Of a stretch of 64,000 bases of DNA, positions 1 through 12,821 are shown piece by piece. Position numbers and translations under genes: made by a program. The notes under the pieces were generated by a model that had not been told where the DNA came from, did not search any database, and worked only from the letters and a program-made list of their open reading frames with translations. The stretch's first letter is position 1. Each line of letters opens with the position of its first letter. The DNA is from Gracilaria gracilis (Eukaryota > Rhodophyta > Florideophyceae > Gracilariales > Gracilariaceae): positions 1,674,001-1,738,000 of the forward strand of contig JARGSG010000189.1 of NCBI GenBank assembly GCA_030374805.1, given 5' to 3'.

Positions 1-1566
1 CTTTTCCTCCCATAATCCATTCACGTTAAGAGCCAAGCCGGTTCGTATCATAGCTTTACGAGCAAAAGTCAACCCGTCCACCTCTCGTTGCGCATTACCA
101 TCGTTTACGGCCAACCGTGCCAAATTCAGAAAGTAATGCTTACCAGGGTTCTTTATCTTTCCCGAAGAAGACCAATTTGACTTCGCGATCACGTCCATCT
201 TGTACGATTCCCATCTCCTACTCCATGCCTGCTTTATCTTCTGGATAATAAAGGAGTCTGCCGGCTGTATCAAGTGCGTGGCATTCTTCGGGAAATACCG
301 AATCTTCGTCTTGACATTACTTGCCGCTTTAGCGAACTCCGTTGTCATGTTATGGCCACTGCAATTGTCCATATACAAAACCCTCTCTCGATTAATAGGA
401 AGCTTGGGAATGAAATTTTCTTCAGAAAGCCATTCAGGCATAACGGTGGTGTCCATCCAACCTTTTGGACCCGAACGATAGGAAACATTCGGGATGTCAT
501 CCGGTACCCCTCTTATTGGATAACTCCGTTCTGTGTTTTGAAAGACCATGAAAGTAGGCTCAATTCGCGCATTTCGTCCACCGCTAACCCGAACAACCAT
601 TGTCATCCCTTCACCACCAGAAACCACATCTGCGTACTTTACTTCAGTATCACCACAGAACCCCAACGTTTTTTCGTTATCAACACTGATAACAAAATGG
701 GTTTCGTCCGCGTTCTCAACATTATCTTCCTCCAATTCATTCGAATCAAATGCCCTCTTTAGCTGCCCCAAATGATGAGCAACCTCTTTGTGAATCTGTT
801 CCTCTTTCGCCGGGGAGAGAAGATGTTTCCCAGTGTGCGATCTGCTGACGATTCGAAATCGATCTGTGAAATGTTGAATCCATCTTCTCGTTATCATCTG
901 CTTGATGTTCTTTTTCGAATGGTCATCGATAAGATGAGAATGATATTCCTAACTTGTCGAGTTATCAATCATGTGGCTGGCAAGAGCATGAAGGGTTTTC
1001 CAGTTGAACTTTACGCCAAGTTTGCGGAGGCGGTCAAATTCAAGTAACATATCCGTCTGCAGTGCACGCACCCAGGGTTTTATCTTCCTTCCTCTTCCAG
1101 ACAAGTCTTTGAGATTGACGCGCTTTACTCCCAAGTATGTGTTCCTCGTGATTTTGCTGCACACATTCATACAAATTTCTCCGTCTTCGTCGATGTATTT
1201 TGATTTCGTCTTCCAAAGACGGCTGGCTTTTTGGAGATTGGCTTTCATATTGCCACGAAACAGTGTAGGGAACTGTTCTACTGCCTTCGACGGAATTTTT
1301 TTTGGGCCAGTGGATAAGCTCGTAGATATCATTTATTTTGCCAATGCCCTCCTGTCCTTGATTGTAAGGACATTATGGAGGTTATGTTTTTTTGAAGAAT
1401 CTGGCTGGGAAGGCTGGTTGGTGGGGTTGCTGCTTTGCACTGGAGGTTGGGGTGTGTCTGGGAATGTTGTGGTTTGCTGTGCTATGGCGGACGCTTGCTG
1501 AGCCCTTTGAAAGGCCGCAATAATTGGAGACCCCGAGGTTGGAACAACCATTGGAATGGTGGCCAT
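1..1566 (-). pseudogene. pogo/jerky-like DDE transposase, 3' end beyond window
   Basis: This is a cut-and-paste DDE transposase read leftward from an ATG at 1566. The N-terminal part is Ser/Pro/Gln-rich, followed by a DNA-binding-type region and a DDE_1-type catalytic core. The core shows a first Asp in ADETHFVISVDN, a second Asp in YMDNCSGHN, and a third in LIQPADSFIIQKIK. These are the three acidic residues known for pogo/jerky-type transposases. The frame is broken twice. A one-base shift falls in a run of eight T on the + strand near 1293-1307, which moves the frame from ...AKINDIYELIHWPKK to ...KAVEQFPTLFRG. An in-frame TAG lies at about 947-949. Otherwise the frame stays open to the window edge. 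The frame breaks argue for a dead copy. The pogo-like family call rests on motif recognition only. Confidence 0.75.
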
Positions 1567-1707
1567 TGATTGCAGTAAACAAGATGTTCACCGTCGAACT
1601 GGAACCACTGCTGTTGTCGAGTCGTTTATGTTCTTACTGTTACATTTTGGCGCGGAAAGAAGCCCTTTGAACGGCTACATTAATTGCAGTTGAGGCAATT
1701 ATAATGT

Positions 1708-1788
1708 GGGCCACACTATATCTTTGTCTGCCTCATATTGAATTACTTCAAATAGTGTGGGCCCTCTTAATTAAGGTACCCACACTAT
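1708..1788. repeat. Three CCACACTAT motifs in both orientations
   Basis: The motif CCACACTAT or its complement occurs at about 1711, 1752 and 1779. The last two form a 10-bp inverted repeat (1752-1761 with 1779-1788). The cluster lies just upstream of the pogo-like transposase start, where a terminal or subterminal repeat of that element would be expected. The exact terminus and target duplication cannot be set because the other end is outside the window. Confidence 0.4.
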
Positions 1789-1811
1789 CGTTGAACCCAC
1801 TTTATTTACAG

Positions 1812-2081
1812 TCATTGGGTGTAGAGGCACGCGCGTGCGAGCCAAAAATTCATAAGTTCTTGACCGTGCGGCGAGTCTAAATCGGGCATTTTGAGCGCCA
1901 AAAACGCCACCGTTTCGGAGCTGGCGGCCAAACACTGAATCTCTGTTTTTGCTACCATACGGGCAGGCAATTTCCGCGACGGATTCTTTGATTCGCCTTG
2001 CAAGTAACCGCTGCGCGCTGCATCGCTGGCAGCGCGTATGCGGCGCAAAAGCGCATGCAATTCCGTTCGTGTACAGCGCAC
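1812..2081 (-). CDS. Small open frame, no recognisable domain
   Basis: This 89-residue frame starts with MRCTRTELHALLRRIRAA and has alternating basic and alanine-rich stretches. I recognise no domain, signal peptide or membrane segment. It lies between the pogo-like element and the left terminus of El-1, so it could be a remnant of either or of host DNA. Nothing else gene-like is visible between 1567 and 2397. It could easily be a chance frame. Confidence 0.15.
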   Translation of the reverse strand: MRCTRTELHALLRRIRAASDAARSGYLQGESKNPSRKLPARMVAKTEIQCLAASSETVAFLALKMPDLDSPHGQELMNFWLARACLYTQ

Positions 2082-2397
2082 AGCTGACGTGGCGGTGTAC
2101 GTTCGCCGTTACGAAGAAGTGTTGCCGTCACGCGGTGACGTTTATCGGGCGCACGGGTTGTTGATTAGTCCGCATGCATCCGTGCGGAGAACTAAAGAGT
2201 AATACCTCGTTGGTGCTCGCCAGCAATTCTGTGTCCGTTCGGAAGTTCCAGCCAGTAGAGCCAATAGAAAGTACTGTAGAGAGAGTTGTTCTCGAAAATA
2301 TAACTCCGTGTATCCAAAAGTCGAAAATGTAAACCTTAATTAGTATAAGTTCTTCATGCGTTACCGGTACGTACGTTCGGAGCCTGAGCACGGCGCA

Positions 2398-2605
2398 CGT
2401 CGGTGTTATCGGAATGCTAGTTTGGCGGTCAAAAATGACCGAATTAAAACGAACGAAAAACCGGTGAATTTGTCCAAATTTTGTAAGTTCTAATTTCCGA
2501 AAATATTTCCACCTTTCCACTTGTGCTCGTTTCTTTCGAAAGAATTATTCCAAATCATTTCCATCTTTGCTAGTTTGGATGGAAGGGAAACTAGCATACT
2601 TCTTT
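2398..2605 (+). repeat. El-1 left terminus with subterminal CTAGCA motifs
   Basis: The end reads CGTCGGTGTTATCGGAATGC and is the inverted counterpart of the right ends at 16168 and 34647. TGCTAGTTT-type motifs occur at about 2413, 2570 and, inverted, 2592. Mixed-orientation copies of a short motif near both ends are typical transposase-binding arrays; their role here is inferred. A second, homologous left end lies at 7607. Confidence 0.7.
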
Positions 2606-2944
2606 CGTTTATGGGAGTTTCGCAGCTCAATGAAAGTGTGTTAGTGTCACCTACGTTCATGTATACGGGAGCGATTAGCGAGATAGACAATTAGATAGAA
2701 ACGTAAATAGCTGTTTATCGAAAAGGAATAGGAGTATGCAAATAGATCGAATACCTTTTCAGTTTGTGGAGATCGGTTCACTAGTCAACACCTTTCACAT
2801 CAGGCTTTCGTTTACTAAATATATGAAACGCCTTCGAATCACGTGCAATCATCCCCATCACTCTGTCTCACCGTCCGTGCGCCATATTACGCTCCCCGCT
2901 ACGTACCCCCAATCTTCTCCAACACCCCCACAACCTTCCCCGCC

Positions 2945-5900
2945 ATGCCCAACTGCTGCTTTGAAGGCTGCTCCTTCTTCGCCCGCACCATCCCCGCCAT
3001 CCAAAGGCACAAGAGGAGATGCCCCAATCGCCTCAACCCAAACAAGCGTTTCCTCTCCCCAGGCGGAGGCCTCCCCCACTTCCCCCCACGCATCAAGCGT
3101 CACAAGTCTACCCCACACCTCCATACACCTCCCCCTCCCACAAACCGCCCTTCCGACAACGTCCTCATCGCAGACAACGACTCCTACCACCACGAGCAAC
3201 TCTCTCTCTCCCTCCACACCCAGGACGCCTACCACATCGCCACCACCCCCGTCTGCTCCATCTCTCCCTCCCCTACTCCCCCTCCTCCCCCTTCCTTCCC
3301 CCTCCTCAAAAACCCCCACCTCGAACGCATGGTCCTCTACATCTCTTCCATCGCCTCCTCCCTCGGCCTCAGAAAGGCTGACGAACTCATCTCCCTCCTC
3401 CACGACCCCGCCTTCTCCAAATCCGCCTTCCACAACGCCGTCTCCTCCGCCATCCAGTGTCTCAAACTTCAAACAGACGTCTTCCAACACCGAGTCAGCA
3501 ACATTGGCTTCGCTCCCACCACCCTCTCCGACCCACAGCAGCTCTTCTCCACCACCATCTTCCGAAAGGACCCCATCCAGGTCCTCAAACAACAAATCGC
3601 CCTCGCACACTTCCACAACACCTTCTTCCACCCCGTCTCCCACACAACACCTTCCGGCTCTCCCGCTTTCGCCCACCCCATGGCCTCCACCCTCGGAAAA
3701 GAAGCAGTCCCCGCCCTCAAAGCCGCAATCATGCACTTCTCCAACGACTCCTGCATCTGGCACACCCCCGACTCCACCGGTATCGACTCCTTCATCGGCT
3801 TGGTCCAAATCTACTCCGACAAGTCCTCCACCTCCCTCAAATCCTCTTCCATCACCTCCTACCCCCTTCATATCACCCTTCTCAACTTCTCCGATGCCTT
3901 CCGTCACAAGTGCATCACCGAACACCTCACCCTTCTCGGATACTTGCCAATCTCCTTCCTCCCAACCAACCCCTCCCGAAACCACGACTCCATCCCTCAA
4001 ACCTCCTCTCACATCCCCCGCCACACCAAAATGGAACTCATTCAGCTCGCCATCTCCAACCTCCTCGGCCCCCTCCTCTCCTCCGGTCTCAACGGCTTCC
4101 TCTTCCGTGGCGCCCATGGCATTCTCCGCCACTGTCACCCAATCCTCGCCAGCTACTGCGCCGACATCCCCGAAGCAAAAGACATCCTCGCCATCTCCCA
4201 CGTAACCCGCCCCCAACACCCTTGTCATAGATGCACCGTCTCCCGCACAGACCTCCCCCTACGCATTCAATCCCCTTCCCCCCGAACTCAGCACCAGACC
4301 CTCGCCGCACGCAAGTCGCACTCCACTCTCCTCCAACAATCACAAGACGCTCTCCTCGCTCGTAAGCCCAGAATATCCCGCAACACAAAGGAAAAAGCCC
4401 TTGAAGCCCTCCACTCCCTCTCCCTCGCAAAGTACTCCTTCCTCTTCGAATCATACCCTCTTCTCAACATCACCCCACTCCTCTCCCCTTACAACATGTT
4501 CACCTTCGAACCACTCCACAGCTTCCACCTCGGCGTCTCCACGCTCATCAAGCTCGCCCCCATCGAGAGACTCCGCTCAGAAGCACTCTTCACCACCACC
4601 CGTTCCTCCAAGTTCCGTCGCTCTTCAATTCCGTCCGCACTTCTATCTTCAAACATTCAAACACTATCCTCTCCGCCATCGAAAAGCACTCCCCCGCAAA
4701 CGGACTCCACATCGAATTCTCCACTTCCGACAACGGTCAAACTCTCAACGGTTTCTTCAATACCGACGGCTTGCGTGGTATGCTCGAAGCAAAAGACTAC
4801 CGCGCACTCGACATGGTCTTCTTCTTCATCGGCGCTTTCTTCGACCGATGCTGTGATGAAGTCGATTCAGCTCCCATCACTTCCGTCTTCTCCAAGTACT
4901 CAAACCTCCTCCTCGCCTCCATGCGATACAACACCTTCACTGAATGGACTGACGCACGCCTCACCGACCTCCACAACCAAATCCGCTCCTTCAAGCGCAC
5001 AGACAGCCGTACTCTTCCTCGGCCCCTACCACACTTCCAGCCTCGGGGCCCTCAAGTTCCACCTCCTCGACCACATTGTCGAGGACATTCGCCGCTTCGG
5101 AGGCCTCTACTTCAATGATGCCGGCATATTCGAGGACCGCCACACCCTCTTCAAGTCCCACTACTCTAAAACCTCAAAGCGCAGGTCCACCGCACATCAA
5201 GAAACCATTCGTGCCATCCACCGCTCCAACGCCATCATGGGCGGGAATCCCGTCTCCACAAACCCTTCCATGACCTCCTCCTCCCCTGGCCTCGCTTCCC
5301 TCCTCCAATCCCGAGAACCCGGTTTCGTCCGTGATGGCAAACACATCATCTCCTTCGCTGACCTAATCACTGCCCACAAATGCATTCGCTCCAATCCTCA
5401 CCTCCCTCACAAATCTCTTCAAGACCTCTTTCCCCCCGATACCCTATCCATTCTTGCACAATTCGGAAGAGACGCCCTCCCATCCTTCATCACCCTCTCT
5501 CCCGAAGTCCTACAACTCACTGACAACTCCCCCGCCCTCCGTCAGGCTCGGCTCACCATAGTTAACTCCGCTTACGTCGTCGGCGGTTACATCCCAACAC
5601 TCGACATCTACATCACAGAACGAAACGAGCTCACCCTCCAGTATCCTCCTGTCGCCATCATTCAACGAATTTTTGCCACCCCCTCCTTCGGCCCATCCAA
5701 GTCCCCAAAGTTCTCCCACGTTCTCGTCGCTGGCTCCACTTACCCCCCTCCACATCCATCGTCTGGGTCTGCAAACTCATCTCCCTTCTTCGTTTCGCCC
5801 TTCCTTCTTCAACTTCTTCTCCCAAGGAGTTCGCCTTCGTCCAGTTCATGGAACTCGTCCCACCCAGCAACGAAGTCGATCTCACCCTCAACTGCGTTTG

Positions 5901-6159
5901 CCTCCGATGGGCAGCAGACGACGAACATAACCACACCATCCACCCAGTTTCCGTCTCTACCCACTCCACTTCCGATAACGTTTCCCCTTGATATGGACTC
6001 ATCCCCTCTTCCTTCATCCTTAGCTCCGTTCATGTTCTCCGCCAGAACTACCCCGCTCCTCCCTTCACTTCTCGTCTACACTGGCGCTTTCACCGATTCT
6101 ATATCAATCGATTCTATCGAGACCCCACCACCAAGCCTGATTTACCATCCAACACGTAG
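2945..6159 (+). pseudogene. Plavaka-like transposase, El-1 copy
   Basis: This is a large transposase of about 1,070 codons. The start at 2945 aligns with the El-3 copy and precedes an N-terminal zinc-finger-like motif (CFEGC ... RHKRRC). The central core includes LASYCADIPEAKDI followed by PCHRC, which resembles the YxADxPE and CPxC signature I know from Plavaka-type (KDZ/EnSpm-related) transposases. A conserved block GLRGMLEAKDYRALDMVF follows. The frame is broken near 4621-4627, shifts back near 5010-5022, is broken again near 5750, and carries an in-frame TGA near 5990. The C terminus (RFYINRFYRDP) and stop at 6157-6159 are found only by following the third shift. The copy is dead but recently so. 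Codons are strongly C-rich, which creates long Pro/Ser-rich shadow frames. Confidence 0.7.
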
Positions 6160-6502
6160 CCTCTATTCCCTGTTAGCTTCCGCTTCATAAAGATTTCAAC
6201 CCGCTTCCTCTCAATTGGAAGGAGTGAAGAGACGCATGACATGAGAAAGAAGAAGCATCTCTTCCCCATCCCTTCATCCCCCACTGCACCTCACCCTACC
6301 CTTAGTAGCCCGCCTCTTCCCTACCATCCACCCCTGTCCCTTCCCTGCGTTTCGCCCGGTGTGCCACCAACCGCGCGAAACTCGCGTCCTCCGGTCGACA
6401 GGCCGCTATGTAACAATCAAGAACTGCACCTAGTCTCCGTGTTAGTTTTGCCATAAAATAGTGCTCCCTCACAGCTAGGTATATCTTCTCCCTCGATGGT
6501 AC

Positions 6503-7606
6503 CTACAGCCCAAGTGTCGCAGTTCTCCCAGAGTTTCCAGACACACACCTCGGATCTCCATCCACAAACCCATCGTTCTCAAACTCCTCGGCATGCTCCT
6601 CCTGTAGCGATTGCCAGGCTACCCCCAGTATTCCTTCAACAGCCCCAGGTAGATAATTCCCATACAAAGTAGAGAACAAAAGCTGTCTTTCCCCTCCACG
6701 TCCCACAACCTCGTTCATAGTTTGCACCAAACAGGCAATCCAGGCGTCAAGTCTCGCAAGGTGCATCACTTTCCCATCGACGTACTGCCGTTCACCGTTA
6801 CTTTGCCTCTCCACTGCGTATCCCATATACTCCTCCAACAATGCCACCGCCATCCCATTCTTGAAGTACATATCTTCATTATCAACCTCTCATAATGGCC
6901 CAACCGCACGAGACCCGGAATACGCAAGGTCTTCGAACCGGCTCGTTCTCCACGCACACAACTCATTCCCTTCGCTCTCCTCCCTTCCCATCAGCTTCTC
7001 GCGCGCCTCCCCCATTTGCTGCTCTAGCTCTTTTCATAGCTCAGTCCCCTCAGTAGGTTTCGCACGTTCGCAATAAAATCATATCCAAGGATGGAGAATA
7101 ACTTGTCGCGAGCCGCCCACTTCCGCACCCCAATCACATCGCTTAATGTCTGCTTCATCCGCTGCCTCAGACACTTGTCCACACTCACATTATCCACACA
7201 CTCCTGTTTCCTTCTCGCTTCTCGTATCTTCTCCCAAGTATCTCTCACTATTTCCGTCTCCACCACATACTTCAACAGCACATCACTTCCTCCCTCCGTT
7301 GATGGCTTATACGCCCTCATCTCATATGCCACTTGATACGGCACCAAGGTAACATCTCCTTCTCCCCAACCACAAATATGCTGCCCTCCCTACTTTCTCC
7401 CACCGTCTCACTCCTGTTCTTCCAGCTCCTACCAACATTCTCCGTGTCAAAACAGAGTTCTGACGCCTCCAACTTCGCATAGTGGGGAATCTTATCATAT
7501 ACAGCCCTTGCAAATCCGTAAAAACATTCTGGCACCTCTATATCATGTTTTTGACGTTCTTTCACTTCCTTCCCACACCCCCTTCGCTTCCTACCCTTCA
7601 CAGCCT
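6503..7606 (-). pseudogene. Coiled-coil partner gene of El-1, C-terminal part
   Basis: This is the 3' portion of a gene convergent with the transposase. Reading leftward it has VKGRKRRG, a block ending ASELCFDTENVGRSW, then KPSTEGGSDVLLK, CLRQRMKQTLSDVIGVRK and RDKLFSILGYDF, and finally an Ala/Leu-rich tail with ARLDAWIACLV. The same blocks occur in the same order in El-3 (60040-62340), which shows a real conserved protein. I recognise no named domain. The frame shifts several times (near 7020-7030, 6870 and 7320-7345). The 5' part lies at 16171-17586 across the El-2 insertion. Confidence 0.65.
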
Positions 7607-8138
7607 CGTTGGTGTTATCGGAATGCTAGTTTAGAGGTCAAAAATGACCGAATTAAAAAGAACGAAAAACCGGTGAATTTATCCAAATTTGGAAGTGCTA
7701 ATTTCCGAAAACATTTCCACCTTTCCACTTGTGCTACTTTTTTCCGAAAGAATTATTCCAAATCATTTCCATCTTTGCGAGTTTGGGTGGAAGGGAAACT
7801 AGCATGCTTCTTCCTTTTATGGTAGTTTCGCAGCACAATATAGGTGTGTAGGTGCCACCTATTTTCATGTATACGGTAGCGAATAGCAATATAGATACTT
7901 ACATAACTGCTTATCGAATAGGGATAGAAGTATACAAATACAAAGAGTAACTTTTCAATTTGTGGAAGTCGGTTCACTAGACAACACGTTTACATCATAC
8001 ATTTATAAAAGGAATATTTGAAACGCCTTCGCATCATGTGTAAACGTTCCCACCATTCTGTCCCAATGTCCGTGCCCCATAATGCGCTCCCCGGTACGTA
8101 ACCCCTCATCCCCCGCCAGCCCTCCACCCTTCCTCAAC

Positions 8139-10061
8139 ATTTTAAAAGGCTGCTTTAAAGGCTGGTCCTTCTTGGGCCAATCCATCCCCGCAATCGAAAG
8201 GCACCGGAGAAGATGCACCAATCGCCTCACCGCGACCAAGCGTTTTCTCTCCCCCGGCGGAGGCACCCCTCCTTCCCCCCATGGACCAAGGGTCACAATT
8301 CCACCCCTCAACTTTCTTTATATCCCCTCCCACAATCCGCCCTTTCGACCCCGTCGCCATCCTATACCACAACTCTTATCATCACCAGCAATTCTCCCTC
8401 CCACTCTACATCCAAGACGCCTACCATAATGCCACAACACCCATTGGTCTGTCTACCACCCCCTCCCCCACTTTCCCCAACCACCACTCCCTTCCAACTC
8501 CTCGACAACCCCCAACTCCAACGAATGCCCTTATGCATCTCTTTCATCACCTCCTCCCTCGGCCACCGCACGGCGCACAAAGTCATCTCCCTTCCCACAC
8601 GACCGCGCCTTTTCCAAATCTGCATTCCATAATGCCGTCTGCTCCGCTACCCAGCGCCTAAAGCTCCAAGAACACCACCTCCAGCACCAATTCAGCACCA
8701 TCTGTTTCGCCCCCACCACCCTTACAGACGCACAGCAGCTTTTTTCTACCACTATCTTCCACAGAGAAGCCACCCAGGTCCTCAAACAACCTCTCGCCCT
8801 CGCACACTTTCACAACACCTTCTTCCACCCCCTCTCAAATACCATTGCATCCGGCGACCCTGCTTTCCTCCACCCCATGGCCTCCGCCCTCGGCCAAGAA
8901 GCATTCCCCTCCCTAAAAGCCGCCATCATTCAGTCCTCCTACAACTCATGCATCCGACCATCTCCCGGCACCACCGGTATTGACTCCTTCACGTGCTCTT
9001 CCAAATGTACGTAGTCAAGTCCTTCACCTGCTCAAATTCTCTTCCTATGACCACCTACTACATTCACATCACATTCTTCACCATCTCTTATTCCTTCCAT
9101 CGCAATTGCGTTACTGGAAACTCCATCCTTCTCTGCTACTTGCCAACCTCCTTCCACCCAACCGCGCCTCCGAAAGCCACGAGGGCATCCCCCAATTCTC
9201 CTCTCCAATCCCAGGCCAGACCAAAATGGAACTGATTCAGCTCGCCATCTCTAACCTTCTCAACTCTCTGCTCACCACCCTCAACGGGTTTCCCTTCCGT
9301 GAACCCCATGGTGTTCTCCACTACTGTTACACAATTAATTCCAGCTACTCCGATGAAATTCCGGAAGCGGAGGACATCCTCGTCGTCTCCCACGGAACAC
9401 TCCCCTAAGACCCTCCTCACAGGTGCAGCGTCTCCCCCTCATACCTCGCTCTACACAATCCATACCCTTCCCTCCGAAACCAGGAACAGACCCACGCCGC
9501 ACGCAAATCACACTCCACTCTCCCGAACCCAGGACCAGACCAATGCCGCACGCAAATCCCAATCCACTCTCCTCCGAGAATCACGAAACATTCTCCTTGG
9601 CCGCAAGCACTCAGTATTCTGCAAGACAAAGGAAATATCCTTTGAAGCCCTCCACTCCCTCTCCCTCGCAAAGTACTCCTCCATCTCCCAATCTTATTCT
9701 CTTCTCAACATCAGGGCGCTCCTCTCTCTTTACAACATTTTCCCTTCAAACCACTCCACAACTTCCACCTCGGCGTTTCCGAATTCATCATGGTCGCCGC
9801 CATCGAAAAACTCCGAACACCACCCACCCAGTTCCTCTCTCTACCCACTCCACCTGCGAGAAAGTACCTCCTTGGTTTGGAATCCTCCAATCATGTTCGA
9901 TCCTCGGCTTCGGTCAAATTCTCCGTCACAACTACCGCGCTTCTTCCTTCACTTCTCGGTTACATCGGCGCTTTCACCGATTCTACCTGACGAGGTTCTA
10001 TCGATACCAAATCGCCAAGCCCTACTTTCCCCCCTGCCATATAGCCCCGATTAGCAATTAG
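8139..10061 (+). pseudogene. Plavaka-like transposase, El-2 copy, internally deleted
   Basis: This is homologous to 2945-6159. The ATG is replaced by ATT at 8139, and the second cysteine of the zinc-finger-like motif is lost (CFKGW in place of CFEGC). Many frameshifts follow. About 1.35 kb is missing: sequence matching 4590 of the El-1 copy runs directly into sequence matching about 5935, near 9825. The deletion removes the GLRGMLEAK block. The C terminus is still recognisable and ends at a TAG at 10059-10061. It cannot make a working protein, so El-2 is non-autonomous. Confidence 0.75.
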
Positions 10062-11080
10062 TTTCAGTTTCACAAACCTTTCACTACCGCTCAATGATTA
10101 CTCACTAGCATCGAAATCACACAAAGTGCCCTAGTTAACATAACTGGGAAAGAAAGACCAAGATCTTCGAACGTACCTCGTGTGTTACTCCGTCCGGTCA
10201 ACAGAACAAGTACAGATAGTCCACTTCACCCATACGGTGCGCAGAGATATATTCATGTTCTGTAACGAGCAAGAGACCCACGCGCTTGCTGTGGCAGGAA
10301 GAGAACATATCCCGTGAAACCGTAACGTGGTGGTAAGGAGCGTTCCGCTTACCGTGTAATTCCGCGGAGGGGCAGGAGTGCTTAAGTACGCACTACAAAA
10401 CATTAGAGACGTGTACCACGTAACGTGGCCAGAGGCCCTCCATACACGTGGGCATTTTTACAAGGTACGGAAGTGAATGCTTTCTGTACAGTGGAGCGGG
10501 GTGCAGTGGCGATTCATCGGGGTCCCGAATAAGCTTAACCCCACCCTAGTATGCTGTCCAGGCCAAATAGGTAAATGTTTTTGGCTTGCCACGAGGAGCC
10601 GACAGTGGAAGGGGGGGTGGACTGGCGCTTAATCTATATATATCTCATGCTATCAGTACGTGTACTATCTATAGCAAAGGGCTGCCAGAAATGACATGTT
10701 AGCTTAATTGCGTGACAATATTGTTACTCTATTCACACTCCATTGCTACCCAAAAGAACACTCAGATCCTATCTAATATCATGGGATGGTATACAATAAG
10801 TAAAGAACAACCTGGGATGTGTAATGAACACAAAAAGTGTTTTATGAAGTATGGAAACCCAAAGCTACAGACCAGGTTCTCGAATTTGCATGGGGTCCCA
10901 TTTTGGTTCACAGGCTTTCCATTGTTATCAAATTGAGCTGCAGGAACCTCAAAGTCCTTCCAAAAGACCCGAAACACCATAACCGTGCGGCTAATCTTGC
11001 GTGTCATCGCTTCTTTTAATGGAGCGCAAAGCTGACCAGATCCTCCAACCATAGAAATAAGAAAGCCGAAAGCAAGGTTT
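10062..11080. other. El-2 internal spacer without a gene
   Basis: About 1 kb with no convincing coding frame on either strand. Around 10490-10550 a decayed piece resembles the 74-bp hairpin family (GTGCAGTGGCGATTCATCGG). A TATATA-rich stretch is present near 10635. Confidence 0.5.
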
Positions 11081-11150
11081 GACAGCGGACCAAAGTGGAG
11101 TTGCGCTTCATAGGTACACCGATGAAACGCTATACCACTCCGGTCCGCTG
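11081..11150. repeat. 74-bp hairpin family, copy 1 (decayed)
   Basis: Arms begin GACAGCGGACC and end GGTCCGCTG around a centre CATAGGTACACCGATG. Several stem positions are mismatched. Confidence 0.6.
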
Positions 11151-11481
11151 TTCATGTTCAAATAGAATTGGTAGTTTTTGAAGGTCTGTGCCACTGGACA
11201 GCAAACCGAGGTAGAGCGGTGCTTCATCGTTGCACTGATGAAGAGGTACAGAATTGTGCTCCGCTTCACACATGCATTTGGTGTCGAATCTAAGCTGCAT
11301 TGAGATCCGCGATGTACTGGCCTTGAATGCTAATTGTGAAATGTGAGGACATCTGCTCTACTTCGGCCTGTTTTGTTTGGCGTACGTCCTTGCATATGCT
11401 CTTCAAGTAGCGCCAATAAACGTTTCTGGGGTGCCTGGCATCCCCCGAAACTCGTCCACGACCGCGGTCTACACAGTGGGC

Positions 11482-11556
11482 CGGACAGCGGTCCGGGGTG
11501 GAGTGGCGCTTCATCACGGCCGTGATGAAGCGCCACTGTACATCGGACCGCTGTCC
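11482..11556. repeat. 74-bp hairpin family, copy 2
   Basis: Long inverted repeat from GGACAGCGGTCC to GGACCGCTGTCC. The centre is the perfect palindrome CACGGCCGTG. The right arm has diverged in the ACTGTACATC stretch. Confidence 0.8.
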
Positions 11557-12045
11557 AAAAAATTACAATGTTTTTTTGCATTGCAGACCCAGTCGGTCCT
11601 ACAACACTGCATCTGGGGCGCGCGTGGTACTGCTACTGTGCCCCGCATGTGTAGCACCTCTCGAGTGGCGCGCGCGTACAACTGCTTTTCGTTGTCGTCT
11701 ATGAGAATCAGCATGGCAGCCTTTGCAGTTGTGGATGGGCCGCTGGAAAGGAACCAAGCTCGAGCGGCACTTCATCGATGCACTGTTGAAACCTCATTTC
11801 AGTCCGTCATCTACGCGCCGTGGACAGCGGTCAAAGTGAAGTCGGGCCCCATCGATGCCTTGATGAAGCGCCGCTCGACCTCGTTCAGCTACCCAGACAC
11901 CCTGGCCGGGATAATAATAAGTATTTCTATGTGGTTAAAAACTGGTACAGGATTTTATGCTATACATGGTAGTACCATTGTGTAACCATGTAACTAATCC
12001 GTTAGTACCTTGGAAATTGAGATAGAAAACGACTAGAGATTAAAC
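11557..12045. other. Spacer with decayed hairpin pieces
   Basis: No coding frame that I can support. Fragments of the hairpin family appear near 11745-11800 (GGCACTTCATCGATGCACTG) and 11825-11880 (GTGGACAGCGGTC ... TTGATGAAGCGCC). Confidence 0.45.
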
Positions 12046-12214
12046 GGGGTAGTCCGTAGAACTACCATATTTAGTTTTATGGGATGTAAAGTTCCTGATA
12101 TAGAATTCATCTTCTACCAAAAGAATGGGGGTCCGTAGTGTCCTCCAGCTTCATCGGCTACGGCGCGTGGACCATCGTCCGAGGTGTCGTCCAGCTTCAT
12201 CGGCCATGGCGCAT

Positions 12215-12500
12215 GGACAGCGGTCCGGGGTGGAGTGGCGCTTCATCAGGGCACTGATGACGCGCCACTCCACCCCGGACCGCTGCCCGAAAAAATAAAT
12301 TTTTAGGGCCCATGCGCCGTGGACAGCGGTCAAGGGCGGGGTGGCGCTTCATCAGTGCCCTGATGAAGCGCCACTCCATCCCGGACCGCTGTCCGAAAAA
12401 AATAAATTTTTAGGGCCCATGCGCCGTGGACAGTGGTCAAGGTTGGAGTGGTGCTTCATCAGGGCACTGATGAAGCGCCACTCCACCCCGGTCCGCTGCC
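12215..12500. repeat. Tandem array of three 74-bp hairpins (copies 3-5)
   Basis: Near-perfect hairpins lie at about 12215-12288, 12321-12394 and 12427-12500. They are separated by a conserved linker (AAATTTTTAGGGCCCATGCG), giving a unit of about 106 bp. Centres are CAGGGCACTG, CAGTGCCCTG and CAGGGCACTG. The array occupies the same position relative to the cargo genes as copies 7-9 in El-B (22849-23255), so it is part of the element. Confidence 0.85.
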
Positions 12501-12821
12501 CTTGCGCCAACTTAACGGACGCAATTCAATTCTTTTTTCCTTCAAAATTGGGTGCCTTTATTTTAAAGCTACACGTACGTAGTAGTTATGACGATCATGT
12601 AACTTTCTAAATAAAGCGATAGTGAATTATAAAACGTGAAATATTAAACCACTTGAGTTCAAACCTATATTGAGCTGGCGCATTGTTCGGTCAAGAAGTG
12701 AAGGCTACGAACGTGATTGAGAAGGGTACGTCCATTATACGTTCTCGCGAGCATTCTCGACGATCATAACCCACGTTTCGAATTTTTTGAACCCCTTGTA
12801 TTCAACATTGCGCCTCTGAAC

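Noticed and set aside
2736-4228. Long Pro/Ser/Thr-rich (+) and Gly/Val/Glu-rich (-) open frames over the El-1 transposase
   Set aside because: They are shadows of the C-rich codon use of the transposase frame; the Zn-finger, YxADxPE and CHRC motifs lie in the frame starting at 2945, which also matches El-3.
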